In this document: positions 11,093 to 21,879 of the stretch, one piece after another
Layout of the letters: each line of letters begins with the position of its first letter
Position numbering within the stretch: the first letter of the stretch is position 1
Assembly: GCF_902167145.1 (NCBI RefSeq)
Contig: NC_050096.1
Coordinates: 156,735,825 to 156,799,824, forward strand
Source of the DNA: Zea mays
Taxonomy: Eukaryota > Streptophyta > Magnoliopsida > Poales > Poaceae
Direction of reading: 5' to 3'
Length of the DNA: 64,000 nucleotides
Translations under genes and position numbers: made by a program
The notes under the pieces: generated by a model
Databases searched by the model: none
What the model was told of the DNA's origin: nothing
What the model saw: the letters and a program-made list of their open reading frames with translations, nothing else

Positions 11093-11742
11093 AGCTGATA
11101 ACAGTCCTCGAATAATGACATCCTTCTTGATACAGCAACCTGATTCTCATAAACAGATATCAGTGCATCAAATAAAATTTTATAACCTACACAAATGATA
11201 AGCAAGTGAGCATAAACCCAACTCACTTCAACAATCTGTGACCAGCCAGTCAACATGTGAAGTTGGGCAACCTGCTCTTCAAGATTTGTGTTATATCGCC
11301 ACGCCCATTTGAGGAAACGATGAACTTATTCTTTTAGTCCAGCTTTCTCAGGCTCAGTTAATTGTGAGTTCAATTCTTGTGAAATCTAAGTAACAAAAAG
11401 AATTCATTAAACATGAGATCAATTTTGGAAAAAATGAACAGAACAAGGACACATAAGAATGAACACATAACCTGGAGAAGTTTTTCATGGAAAGCATCAA
11501 GATCAATCAGTCGGTCACCTCTCTCTGAATAATAATATACACCATCATTTTCAAAATTGGCAGAGTTCCTTAGGATCATTTCAATCTGTGTACCAAAATG
11601 TAGTTAGAACTAAAATATCTATGGAACTGGAAGTTTAAAGGCCATACCTTCGATTCGATTCCCAAGCTGGAAAGCAGCTGTGGATACTTCGTTGAAGTAT
11701 CCGGACATCTAAACTGTAGAACCTCAAGCAAGTCCAAAACCT
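11093..11742 (-). pseudogene. NUP205: NUP205 nucleoporin gene fragment
   Basis: Four consecutive minus-strand exons of the large inner-ring nucleoporin NUP205, separated by introns: about 11645-11742 (VLDLLEVLQFRCPDTSTKYP), 11472-11585 (ILRNSANFENDGVYYYSERG and DLDAFHEKLLQ), 11222-11388 (ELNSQLTEPEKAGLKE and NLEEQVAQLHMLTGWSQIVE) and 11093-11142 (AVSRRMSLFEDC). NUP205 is a scaffold subunit of the nuclear pore; only a C-terminal part of this very long protein is present. A TAA interrupts the third exon after GLKE. Retained introns show it was copied from DNA, not RNA. Captured Helitron cargo. Confidence 0.85.
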
Positions 11743-12462
11743 AAGTGCAACGTTTCAAGTGATATAAGGATCTTGATAATGGCTATGTAGATCAAATAAC
11801 AAACTTGGCTAGCAAATAAATAAGAACCAAAGTAGCTTAAACAATATTTGGAAACTTTGTTTCAAAAGGAAAAAAAGTAAACTGCATGAAGAGTAACACT
11901 GCTCCTTGTCATGATGGATTTACAGTGAAGTTTTTTAAGTCGTTGTGGTATATGATAGGTGGTGACATAAAGGAAACGTTAGATGAGTTTTTTTAACCTG
12001 ACTGCAGTCCAACACTGATTTAGAGCATCTAACCAAATGAAAATGCTTGCATTGGAGGTGCAGCCCAAAACTTCGAGATTTCTTTCCATATTTCTGTCTA
12101 GATTTCAGAGAACATGTACAATCTTTCTCTGAGACAGTTAATCGTGGATTACAATAGCTAGGTGTGCGAACCCATTTTCTATGCGTGATTCGATTTGCTA
12201 TTTGCTTATGCACAAGGGGTGGTGCAATGACTAAGTGCTTTGTTTCCTCTGTTGGATGGTATTGAAAGAAGGAATTGAGAATCGAAGTTTTACACTCATC
12301 TCCTTTTGTATATACTTACTACCTTCTATCATTAGTCTGATTAATATGCATTTGTTCATTGGCTATGATGCAAGCTACACCAAAGTATTGGACTGTCGTT
12401 GTCGAGTTATTTTCAATGAATTATTGAAGTGATAAATTTGTGCGGTTTCTGGTACATTTCAG
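11743..12462. other. Intergenic Helitron sequence with possible LINE RT scrap
   Basis: On the plus strand about 11893-12000 reads TAPCHDGFTVKFFK followed by GGDIKETLDEFF, resembling the RT fingers region (PGPDGF) of plant LINEs; it then meets stops. The rest (12000-12460) is AT-rich with short frames and no recognised product. Confidence 0.35.
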
Positions 12463-12577
12463 ATTGTGTGAATTTGGTAAAGGGAGCCAAGGACAATCAT
12501 TTGAGGGTTAAGGGACCTGTCAGGATCCCTACAAAGGTTCTCCACATCACCACTCCCAAGTCCCCTGGCGGTAAAGG
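12463..12577 (+). pseudogene. RPS20: 40S ribosomal protein uS10 (RPS20) exon fragment
   Basis: After a TTTCAG acceptor-like sequence the plus strand reads [19 protein letters not shown] and [18 protein letters not shown], the middle exon of ribosomal protein S20/uS10 of the small subunit head. The usual arginine and cysteine in TTRKSPCG are changed (TTPKSPGG). Neither end of the gene is present. It is the only recognised host fragment on the same strand as Rep-helicase in the left half of the Helitron. Confidence 0.85.
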
Positions 12578-13754
12578 TATCAAGCTATTTCCTATCCTCT
12601 GCTGTTGAAGCTGTTCTCCACATAACTTGCATTGGAGCTATAATCCGAAGCAGAGGTGAAGGCTTTACCAATCTACCTTGTTTTATGTTACCCTGTTTTC
12701 TGTTAAGTATGTTTGGGTCCTTCCATGGTCCCTTTTCAGCCTTAAGGCAGCCTCCTTATTCAATTCACTGAGCATTTTTTAACAAATTAAATAATAATCA
12801 TAAGAGATCAATTAAGAAAATATTATGCTATTGTTAATTTTATTTTGGATTCCATTTTTTTTCCTTAAACAGATTTTTCTTACTACTATAACATGTAAAA
12901 CTATTGTATCTATCCTGCACCATGGGAGGTGATTTTTGTTATTTTTACGTTATTATCTACTCCCTGTGTTCCTAATTATTGGTCACTTTGGCTTTTCTAT
13001 AGTATAATATTCCAAACTTGTGTGTATTTCGGGTATTTATTGGGGTAGTCTAAAGTTTATATGCATACTTCCTGTATATAGAGGTTGATGCTATTTATCT
13101 AATGATATTGGTAAGGCTTAGCTAATAGTATGATTTGTGTACGGTGAGTTGTATCCGTTCACAATTCTCTTTCTCATATGATCCTCGAACCTTCTATTTT
13201 GTATCTGCCATTAAGTACAAGAACAAACACTTTATTATTTATCCCTGTACAAACGATTTGAAGGATAAACAATTTATTATTTATCCCTGTACAAACAATA
13301 ATATCTGTTTCATGAAAGGATAGAACAAACAGCTCCAAGTAGAAATCATCAACACGCACGCCACGCTGGGGCACTGGCCACCAAATGTGAAACCTGTTCC
13401 ACGTACTGGAGTGCAGAAATGGACCCAGATCTCACAAAGACGCAAACTGTACGGGCGACAACTGACACCCTTGCATTGTAAAAACCCAGACCAACTGCGC
13501 ACATCAGGAACATCCTAATATGGCACTGTTGTTGGGGAAAGAAAACTAAACTGACCTGAGGATCTATACCACTGAAGTACTGCACACGTTTCTTCATGCA
13601 GTACATCAATCGACTTTACCACCTTGCACAATGCTCCATGGCCAACTGCTCTTCAATATCCAGAAAGAATGAAGAATGCTAGAGAGACCACGGGACAAAC
13701 TTGCATCCCAACTAACTGAAAATGCAAGCAACAAATGTACTGCTCCTGAAATTC
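12578..13754. other. Non-coding Helitron stretch
   Basis: AT-rich sequence with microhomopolymers; a short direct repeat (CAATTTATTATTTATCCCTG-type) lies near 13228-13290. Positions about 13330-13754, just downstream of the actin stop on the minus strand, are probably actin 3' UTR or flank. No other product recognised. Confidence 0.45.
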
Positions 13755-14109
13755 AGAAGCACTTCATGTGGACGATGCCCGGACCAGATTCGTCATACTC
13801 TTCCTTGGAGATCCACATCTACAACACAATAAAAAGACTAAGTCAAATTTCAAATACAATAGATTGCAGAGCAAGCAGAAACGTCTCATTTAGATTTTGA
13901 GAGGGTAACAACCTGCTGAAAGGTACTGAGGGAGGCCAGAATGGAACCACCAATCCAACACACTGTACTTCCTCTCCGGCGGAGCAACCACCTTCACCTT
14001 CATGCTGCTAGGGGCAAGTGCAGTAATCTCCTTGCTCATGCGGTCACCAATACCTGAGAACATAGTGGAACCACCACTGAGGACAACATTACCGTACAGA
14101 TCCTTTCTG

Positions 14110-14146
<37 letters not shown>

Positions 14147-14354
14147 CTTCATGGATGCCAGCAGATTCCATGCCAATGAAGGATGGCTGGAATAGAACGT
14201 CAGGGCACCTAAACCTTTCTGCACTGATTGTGATAACCTCGCCATCGGGCAGCTCGTAGCCCTTCTCAACACTGGAGCTGGTCCTGGCAGTCTCCAGCTC
14301 CTGTTCATAATCAAGGGCACTGCAGGCAAGTTTTTCCTTGATGTCCCTGAGGTT
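13755..14354 (-). pseudogene. Actin gene fragment (last two exons)
   Basis: The penultimate exon (about 13911-14346) encodes actin from [20 protein letters not shown] through [14 protein letters not shown] to PPERKYSV; after an intron (GT at about 13910) the last exon (about 13755-13822) reads MWISKEEYDESGPGIVHMKCF and stop. Actin is the ATP-binding cytoskeletal filament protein; here about the C-terminal 45 percent is present, including part of the nucleotide site. An extra T after KYSV shifts the frame (VLDWW instead of VWIGG), so the exon cannot splice to a full C-terminus. The upstream end breaks within the exon at about 14347-14354 into unrelated repeated sequence. Retained intron means a DNA-level capture. 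Confidence 0.93.
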
Positions 14355-15824
14355 CATGATTAAGAAACTGAACTTGACTTTGTGTTAAAAAACTGATACT
14401 TGACTCATGCGAGTATAAGCTTTCAAGCAATTCGCAGAGACAACCAGACTTTGGTGCTAGATGATAATCGATCCTGGGACCTGTGGGTTATGGGCCCACC
14501 ACGCTTCCGCTGCGCCACTTTGATGTTTACGTCCATTTTATCTAGCAGTGTTTATATCATAAACACAAACAAAAGATAAAACCGCGAACAAATAGATTAG
14601 AACAAGCATGAGAGAGCGCAAGAAATTAATACTCAGTATACATAATGTTCGAACTAAGGGGGTCTAAATTTCCAGGCCCAAGTTTTTGTTTTTTGATGGT
14701 AGTCTGCTGGCAGAGTAGCATCATTATGCTCCAGTTTAATTACCATGCATCCTAGAATAGTAAGAAGTAATAAACAAATCTGAAAGTAGCAGTGACACCT
14801 CCTCTAATATTTGGCTATTCCCTATTCTCTGAGAGTAGCAGAACTATACAGATTATTTAACTTGATGCAGAGATATGAACGGCTCCTCTAATACTGCTGC
14901 ATCATAGGAGTTTGTGTTTGCAAACCATTTTTTAAAAATAAAAACAGTAGTAATCTAGGAATAATTCATGATGCACACTAGGTCACTAGAAAAAAAAAGG
15001 ATTCTTCACTCTACCCATGTTTGGATCTTGAATCGAGAGTCAAGACACATACAACAAAACTCGAAATAAAATAACACAAAACACACACATATCAAAGTGA
15101 TATATAACCAAACTGACAAGATAAAACCTCAGCTAGATTACCTCCGCTGCGGAAGCAACGATTCTGTTTGTCCGCTTTCACTGCTCAGACTGTGAAGTTA
15201 CCAAGCCCAAGTTTCTGATAGTAGTCTGCTGGCAGAGTATCATTATGCTTCAGTTTAAACTACCATTCACCCTGAAATAGTGAGAAGTAAACTAATGAGT
15301 CCTTGGACTGACAAGCCAATCAGAAAACTATATAAGGATAGATTATATCCTCAGATTACTGTTATAAGTACTGTTGTTTGGTGATTTGACCAAACACATG
15401 ACAGAACACTCCTCTGATAGTTGGTTGTTCTCTGAAAGTAGCACAACTGTAGACATGAACACCTCCTCTAATAATGCATTATAGGATGTTAAGTTTTTTC
15501 TCGCCCAGCAGAAGAAGAAAATAATGAAAAAAAAATAAAAAAAATACTTGTCTGAGCAGAATGCTATATTCAGAATGTATTTGAATGTATCTGTGGCAGT
15601 GTTAATCGTTAAAATGTCCATGGAGTCAGGTAAACCCCACAAAAAAAGTATGATGACACCAAATCGCAACATGCCGGTCATCAGCCAAAACTAATGTGCA
15701 CAAGTGTTCATGATTAAGAAACTGAACTTGACTTTGTGTTAAAAAAACTGATACTTGACTCATGCGAGTATAAGCTTTCAAGCAATTCGCAGAGACAACC
15801 AGACTTTGGTGCTAGCTGATAATA
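14353..15824. repeat. Duplicated blocks around the actin/tRNA junction
   Basis: Block A 14353-14468 recurs at 15708-15824 (GTTCATGATTAAGAAACTG to the TGATAAT end) almost identically. Block B about 14680-14910 recurs at 15205-15490 (GTAGTCTGCTGGCAGAGTA, ACCTCCTCTAATA) with more differences. Order is A-B then B'-A'. At the inner edge of the first A copy lies the tRNA fragment; at the same point in A' the tRNA is absent. Confidence 0.82.
14468..14524 (-). tRNA. Truncated initiator tRNA-Met (CAT)
   Basis: The minus strand from 14524 reads ATCAAAGTGGCGCAGCGG, then a CAT anticodon in the loop GGGCCCATAACCC, then CAGGTCCCAGGATCGA. This is plant cytosolic initiator tRNA-Met through the T-loop; the last about 15 bases of the T stem and acceptor 3' strand are replaced by TTATCATC. 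Internal promoter box A is kept, box B is broken, and one acceptor base is changed. It cannot fold into a mature tRNA. It abuts repeated block A. Confidence 0.88.
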
Positions 15825-16215
15825 CAAATTATTCATTATGTTGATACTTGATTGGCCGTAAATTTGTCTGCTACCATCAGACCATGCACGTTTCATTTTT
15901 TTTATGGCCAACAAACATATCACGTATATATACCCATTACATGAATCGTCTGAAACCATACTCCTATTTAGATGCTTGAAGTCATCTCCAGTTCTTCACC
16001 GAGTGATCTGAGAGCAATTTCCCGGTTCCGCTACTCTACTATGGATCAGCAGAGCATGCAGCTCAACGCACTCTGAATCATATATACTCCCATGAACTGA
16101 CTGAGTAACTGGACTGGACATGGTTAACTTTTATCACATAAACCAGAGAATCCAATCAAACAAAACACAACGGAGGTACTGTAGAAATCATAGGACACGC
16201 AGTAGGAGTACAGGA
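14525..16215. other. Helitron filler carrying duplicated blocks
   Basis: Apart from the duplicated blocks this is AT-rich sequence with homopolymer A/T runs (15513-15545). No coding domain was recognised on either strand. Confidence 0.5.
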
Positions 16216-16548
16216 CTACACGTACGCCGGTAGCTTTTGCTCGTTATGTTGGATAAATTTACAGCATACCAGACCACCTATCCGAATCCCAGAGCCGAGG
16301 CGAGCATGACAAAAACAGCAAAATCGACACGAAAAATCGAAGTCAACACCGACGGGAAGTTCGAGCGGGGATCTATCGAACTCACTGTCTACAATGAATC
16401 GCTTCCTCGGATCGAATCGGTGGCAGATCAGGGGGGACACGGCTATACCTCGGCGTCGTTGATCTACCCCATCCGCCTTGCTGCCCTCTTAATTGCGTCG
16501 AACCCCACATGCCACCCAGAGTTCTGACCCTTCCCATGTCGCCTTTTG

Positions 16549-16828
16549 GTGAGTTGTGGCTGCGGATGTGCGCCCCGGACATGGCCGAGACCACCACGTC
16601 GCCCTGCGCCACGGCGGCGAGGAGGCCCGCGTGGTCCTCCAGTGACGCCTCCACCAGCCACGCGCCTTGGGCCTTGAAGGAGAGCAACATCTGGAGCTTG
16701 TCGATGTCCAGGCCGATCTCCGCCCGCAGCAACACCAGCATCGGGTGCCCTTGCGCCAGGCTCGCCCGCACGAGCCGCTGCCCGATGTACGCAGTGCCGC
16801 CCACCACCAGCACCCGGCTCTTCTCCAT
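16549..16828 (-). pseudogene. Isoflavone reductase-like gene, first exon
   Basis: Minus strand from ATG at 16826-16828: MEKSRVLVVGGTAYIGQRLV, then LVRASLAQGHPMLVLLRAEIG, VEASLEDHAGLLAAV and DVVVSAMSGAHIRSHN. This is the N-terminal Rossmann NADPH-binding region of the isoflavone reductase / pinoresinol-lariciresinol reductase-like family (cytosolic NADPH-dependent reductases). The usual second Gly of GGTGYIG is Ala here. Homology ends after SHN (about 16549), about one third of a normal 310-residue protein, and the following sequence (16216-16548) is unrelated or unrecognised. Upstream GC-rich sequence to about 16950 may be its 5' UTR and promoter. Captured cargo, opposite to Rep-helicase. Confidence 0.85.
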
Positions 16829-16829
16829 G

Positions 16830-17338
16830 GCTCTGGCTCGCGAGAGGACGACTGATGGATTGGGACGATTGAGGGTGCGGCAGCAAATAAGAGCGCATCA
16901 TCAGGGCGGCCTGAGGCGGATTGCGGAGGGCGGGCGGGGATTACGGCGTTCGCGGCGGGGAAAATTATCAATCTACCTTGTTTGGTTTATTTGGAATGGC
17001 TAAAAACTCACCACTATATTAGGTCTGTTCTTTTCAACTGCCAGTAAGGTTTTAGGCATTGTGTCATCAAAGGTATTTAGTATGAGCTGCAGACGCCGTA
17101 CTTGAGCACCAACTGGGCAATACAAATCCGTCATACGCTATCATGCATGCCATCCACCTCTGCATGAGCTGCATACTCGTGAACTACAAGCCTTAATCAT
17201 AGTCACACCTACAGTCCAAAATAAGTGCTCAACCAACCAACCCACACTGCTCCTATGTCGTGCTATATCAATGCATTGGACTATTTTACAATTTAGTTTA
17301 AAATATTTTCAACTGGTAATAGGTTTTGATGGAGCCAG
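16830..17338. other. Junction region between captured cargo and Helitron genes
   Basis: GC-rich to about 16960 (possible promoter of the reductase fragment), then AT-rich. No ORF with a domain. It separates host-derived fragments from the Helitron's own genes. Confidence 0.45.
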
Positions 17339-18690
17339 CTGTATTGAACCGTGAAAGAGTTGCATTGGACAAGAAAAACAGGATGCCTGAGTAAGTTATA
17401 TTATAAACAATATTTAACACAAGATTTCGCTATCAAATTTATGAACGTTATTTAGTTGCATGTTTAATATAGCTTCAGGTTGTTCGATGACTATAGCGAT
17501 GAAGATTTTTATGGGGTACAACGGAAGTATAGTATTGTCACTCGAGTTGAAGTTAAATTCCCGATTGAACCACGTTATCGTGACAGGCAACATTACATTT
17601 TGTCTGACATCAATGTAAGACAACCCCTCTCTAGGTATCATTTACATAACTATATATAATGTTCGTACCACAATCTATTTTGTGCTGAAATCAAATTAGG
17701 GAGCCAAGATCGAGGCCATTGCAAATCGGTATGAGATAGTCAAATACTTCAACAGTTTGCTCCATGAAAAGCATGTCTACAAGATGCACAATGTATGGTT
17801 TGGTCTTAATCCGGGTGCATTTAATTTTCGACACCTAAATGGTACCATGGAGTTGTATTTCACCCACCAAACTGTCGTAGAGCCATACGCTGTCCCAGTT
17901 CAAATGCCGCCATTTCCAAAACATATATTATTGAACCTTGATGATATTGCCGAGCTGCCAAACAGGACTTTACTTGGTAAGAATATATCGATCTTCTAAC
18001 CCTATTAAAAATTCATTTACACAAAATTGAGTATTAATCCATATTAAATTGTGCTTTTTGTAGACATTATGCTATTGTAGTCCACTTGGATACAATCCAT
18101 CGCACAATGTGGGGTACATTCAGAAAGATTGTTATAATGGATCCTAGGTATATTACATTAATATATTACCAATATGATGTTAAATCTATTAGTACTAATC
18201 TATTCTTCACAAAATCAATGTCACAAGGTGGTCTTTACATACCATTAAAGTTTGGGGCGATTTACTAAACAAAAATGCACTACGCTGGGTGTTGGCTAAT
18301 GAGAATTATAGCATCATAATTGGGACCATGTTTCGGCGGTTCAGAAAACAAGGTACAACATATGTTTACGCCTTGCAAACACATTATTCACTAATTTTTC
18401 TTTTATAATGATTAATATTGAATATTTAAATTTGCTATTCTAGAGTGTCTCGAATCAACTGACCATACAACAATACACTTCAAACCGTTCCATCATAACA
18501 CCCATTATTTTGAACGTAAGTATTTTATAAGATTACCTACATCAAAATTATGTACTTGTTTTCATTATATTGTGAACTGAGTATACATGTGATTAAATGT
18601 TGCACTCATTGCAGCAATTCAAAAGGCTTTGGTGGCGCGGAACGATTGTCAGTTTGCTGTTAGATATCTTGACGAACAAAGGCGTAGATA
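17339..18690 (+). pseudogene. Helitron RPA70-like single-strand DNA-binding protein
   Basis: Plus-strand exons with GT/AG borders: 17339-17389, about 17478-17614 (LFDDYSDEDFYGVQRKYS), about 17700-17976 (GAKIEAIANRYEIVKYFNSL, LNGTMELYFTHQ, PPFPKHILLNLDDIAELPNR), about 18064-18147 (VVHLDTIHRTMWGTFRKIVI), about 18229-18350 (IKVWGDLLNKNALRW, YSIIIGTMFRRFRKQ), about 18444-18512 (ECLESTDHTTIHF) and from 18615. The middle is the OB-fold region of replication protein A 70 kDa subunit relatives encoded by plant Helitrons, thought to bind displaced single strands during rolling-circle replication. A one-base deletion near 18068-18075 breaks the frame. Same strand and immediately upstream of Rep-helicase, as in known autonomous plant Helitrons. 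Confidence 0.75.
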
Positions 18691-18699
18691 GAGTCTGTA

Positions 18700-19320
18700 A
18701 CTTTTGCAGATCTGAATTTTATGATGGAATACATGTACTTTTATTGATGCAACTTACATGTGTCAAGATTTGTAAAACATTTTGTTCTACTGTGACATAT
18801 CAATGAATAAGTGGAACATCAAATCGTTTAGCCCGTACGTTTTCCATTTAGAACACTAATATTGGTTTAATGTTGTGTCATGTTTGACATTAAATTAGTA
18901 ACTTCGCTCGTGAAATTATGTCAAATATATAGATCAAATCCAGAACAAATTTAATGTACATTCGGTATACTGAAGCCCATCTATAGGAGCTATAGGCGTG
19001 CACCAGGAAGATATTCCACATCAACAGAGTTATGAAAACAATTACTTAGCGCGTCACCCATATCTATCTATGCAGTTCAAACTTGGAATATAATACAATA
19101 TCTTGTACGGACACCAAAATCGTTCTCCTATCACCTCTCTCTAGATCTTATCTCTTTATTCTTGGTTATGATGCTTGTTTCTATAACCTCTATTACCAAG
19201 GGCATCTTTTTTTATCTTCTATTCGCTTCGTTTATTGCAGTCATATCATTTCACCCTTGGTTCTTGCAGTATTATTTTTATGCTCATGTTTTCTCGGGTA
19301 CTGTTCTTGTTATAGATCAG
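18700..19320. other. Spacer between RPA-like and Rep-helicase genes
   Basis: AT-rich, no domain. It probably holds the RPA 3' end and the promoter/5' UTR of the Rep-helicase gene; a CT-rich stretch lies near 19125-19150. Confidence 0.45.
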
Positions 19321-21879
19321 ATGGGACATAATGCCGGTCGCAAACCATTCACAGACATCTCTAGCAATATCATTAGAGGTAAAGGTCAATACACAAACTA
19401 ACCATACATCGTCGAAACGTAGTAAGTAGGGAACACTAATACACTAACTTACATTATAGGTGATCAAAATGAATTGCTCGGACCAATGGTCGATGCTAAG
19501 GAGCGTAAGAGGAAACGGGATAGGGAAAGATATGCAGCGATGTCCGTTGAACAAAAAAACGAGAAGAATAGGAAGCGTCGTGAAGCACGTCAACAAAACA
19601 AGGGACACAATGTGATGCCCAATGTGTCAGGAGGTGATGAAAAACGTCCAATTTTAATTAATAAATCTGCGCATAAACCTACAATTGGAAAGTAATTGTG
19701 TTCATATTTTATAGGTGACCAAAATGAACAGCTTAGGTTCTATAATCAGACACCAAGGCGGAAACAGGGAAAGTTAGAGTACATAAGAAAACGTAGAGCA
19801 CTGCAAGCAAGCACTTTGAATCAGGGGTCCATCGCCATGGAGGTCCCAACATATACCTCTGAGGTTGTACACCCTACAACAGATGTATCGGAACCTGATT
19901 CATCCTCTGATAACGCATGCGACTGGGTTATCCCTTAATAGACCAGTACACCTTTCATGCCAGCTTCAACACAAACTGAGGATGTCGATTCACCCGATAT
20001 GTCTACTGGGCCACTAAGACGTAAACATCATGTTCTGCCTGGTGAAAGACAAGCTATCTTAGCCCGTCAAAACAAGAAATTTGAAGCAACCATTGCACAT
20101 AACGTGGCTACTTTGACTAAGGATACTATCAGTGACGTCAGACAAATGGATGATTCGACACAACCCGGTTCAACTATAGAGATCAACAACACTGGTAATT
20201 ATACTAACCAGTTTTAAATGGATCTTGCACGACGACGATAAAATGTAGTCCGACTAAACGTGTGTTTTCATTAGTACAATATAGGAATACACGCCAAAGT
20301 GCGATCGTGGCAACACATGGGAGTGCAAACATGGTCGAACAAAGAAGTGGGTTGGAGCAAAGCCCGTCGATCCCAAGGATCATTTCCAATGGTAATTGTT
20401 AAAAATCTTTATTGAGGTTATATATTTTCTCAACCCTGAATGCCCTGTCTTTTACTTGGATTGTATTTTCACGATCCAGTTGATGACGATGATGAGGGTG
20501 TCATATTCGGAGAGGATAATGATGAGAATGAGGGATATCTATTCGCTGGTAAATGTACTTATGTCAATTTCTATTACAATACCAATGCGTATCTAAATTC
20601 AAATGTCTTAATCGTTCTTTTCCAAAAAAATATCAGATGAGGACACTAACGAGGACTTCGAGATAGATGGTACTCAAGATCAATCTGTTGTCACTGATGT
20701 GCCTGACCCATACGACAAGGTCTAAAGTAACATCCCTGAAGAAACACATATGTTGAAGCACGTTCCCGACTGTGGTTATTGCACTGCGAAGAAGTTTGAG
20801 TATGAGCCGCCTGGGTTTTGCTATCGAGGTGGGAAGGTTGAGCTAGCCCCACTAGAGACCCCCTCCCCAGCTCAGGAGGTTGTGGGATAGTGCAGACTCT
20901 GATGCTAAGCACTTTTGTGATAACATCAGGTTTTTTAATGGCCATTTTTCTTTCACTTCCCTGTACTGTTGCCTCGACAGTATGACAACTAATATGAGGG
21001 ATTCTGGTATATACACATTCTGTGCACAAGGCATGATGTACCATAATATCAAGTCATTCGGTAGTGAATGTGGGGCAGAGCATAAGCACCCAGAGCTTTA
21101 CTTTTACGATGATGATCCCAGTCTCGAGCATCGATACCGTAAGTGTCGTGAAGATCAGATTCAGAAAGACCAAGAGGTTATTAAACAGATAGTTGGCATA
21201 CTTCGTGGAAATCTGTACTCTGAGCACCTTAGGAGCATGGGTCATGTTGAGAACCTTGCTGACTATCACATCACATTGAACCTTGACCAGACGTTGAGCC
21301 AAAAAGACATATAACACACCTATCACTTCGGAGGTGGCCGCTGTCTGGATCGAGGGGAGCGAACGGCGAGGCCAGTTCAGCAAGAGTGTTATGCTACATG
21401 GGAAGGATAGGTCAAGCCACGACATCCGCTCATACCATGGATGCTACGATGCGCTATCATATCCACTGTTCTTCCCTAGAGGTGAACTTGGATGGCATGC
21501 AAATATCCCAAAGGTTGGTGTATCCATGGACGAAGTGGATGCATACCGGGCGACGCATAGGGCAAGTAATGCAAATGATGAAGATGTCGGTTAGTTGTTT
21601 CTTTGTAATTTCTAAGTTGTTCACATTATTAAATATGTTTTCGGCATCACTAAATAATCAATTCTTGCGTATGCAGAACCTCCTACCCATCTATGTGTGT
21701 CCGTGCGTGATTACTATTGCTACAAATTTCAGATACGTCCAGGGGTATTCAATCCAATACTTCATGGTAAACAACTTTTCTAGCAGTTCGCGGTCGACAC
21801 ATACATTAAGATTGAGAGCTCCCGTTTAGATTTCATACGTAAGAACCAGGATCGATTAAGGGTAGACAAATACCAGGGC

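Noticed and set aside
12668..16990. Shared 13-mer ATCTACCTTGTTT at about 12672 and 16970, considered as a captured-segment boundary repeat
   Set aside because: Too short and without extended flanking similarity to support a boundary; chance cannot be excluded.
16509..17003. Plus-strand 164-codon open frame opposite the isoflavone-reductase-like exon
   Set aside because: It is the antisense shadow of the GC-rich exon; the minus strand has the recognisable GGTAYIG nucleotide-binding motif.
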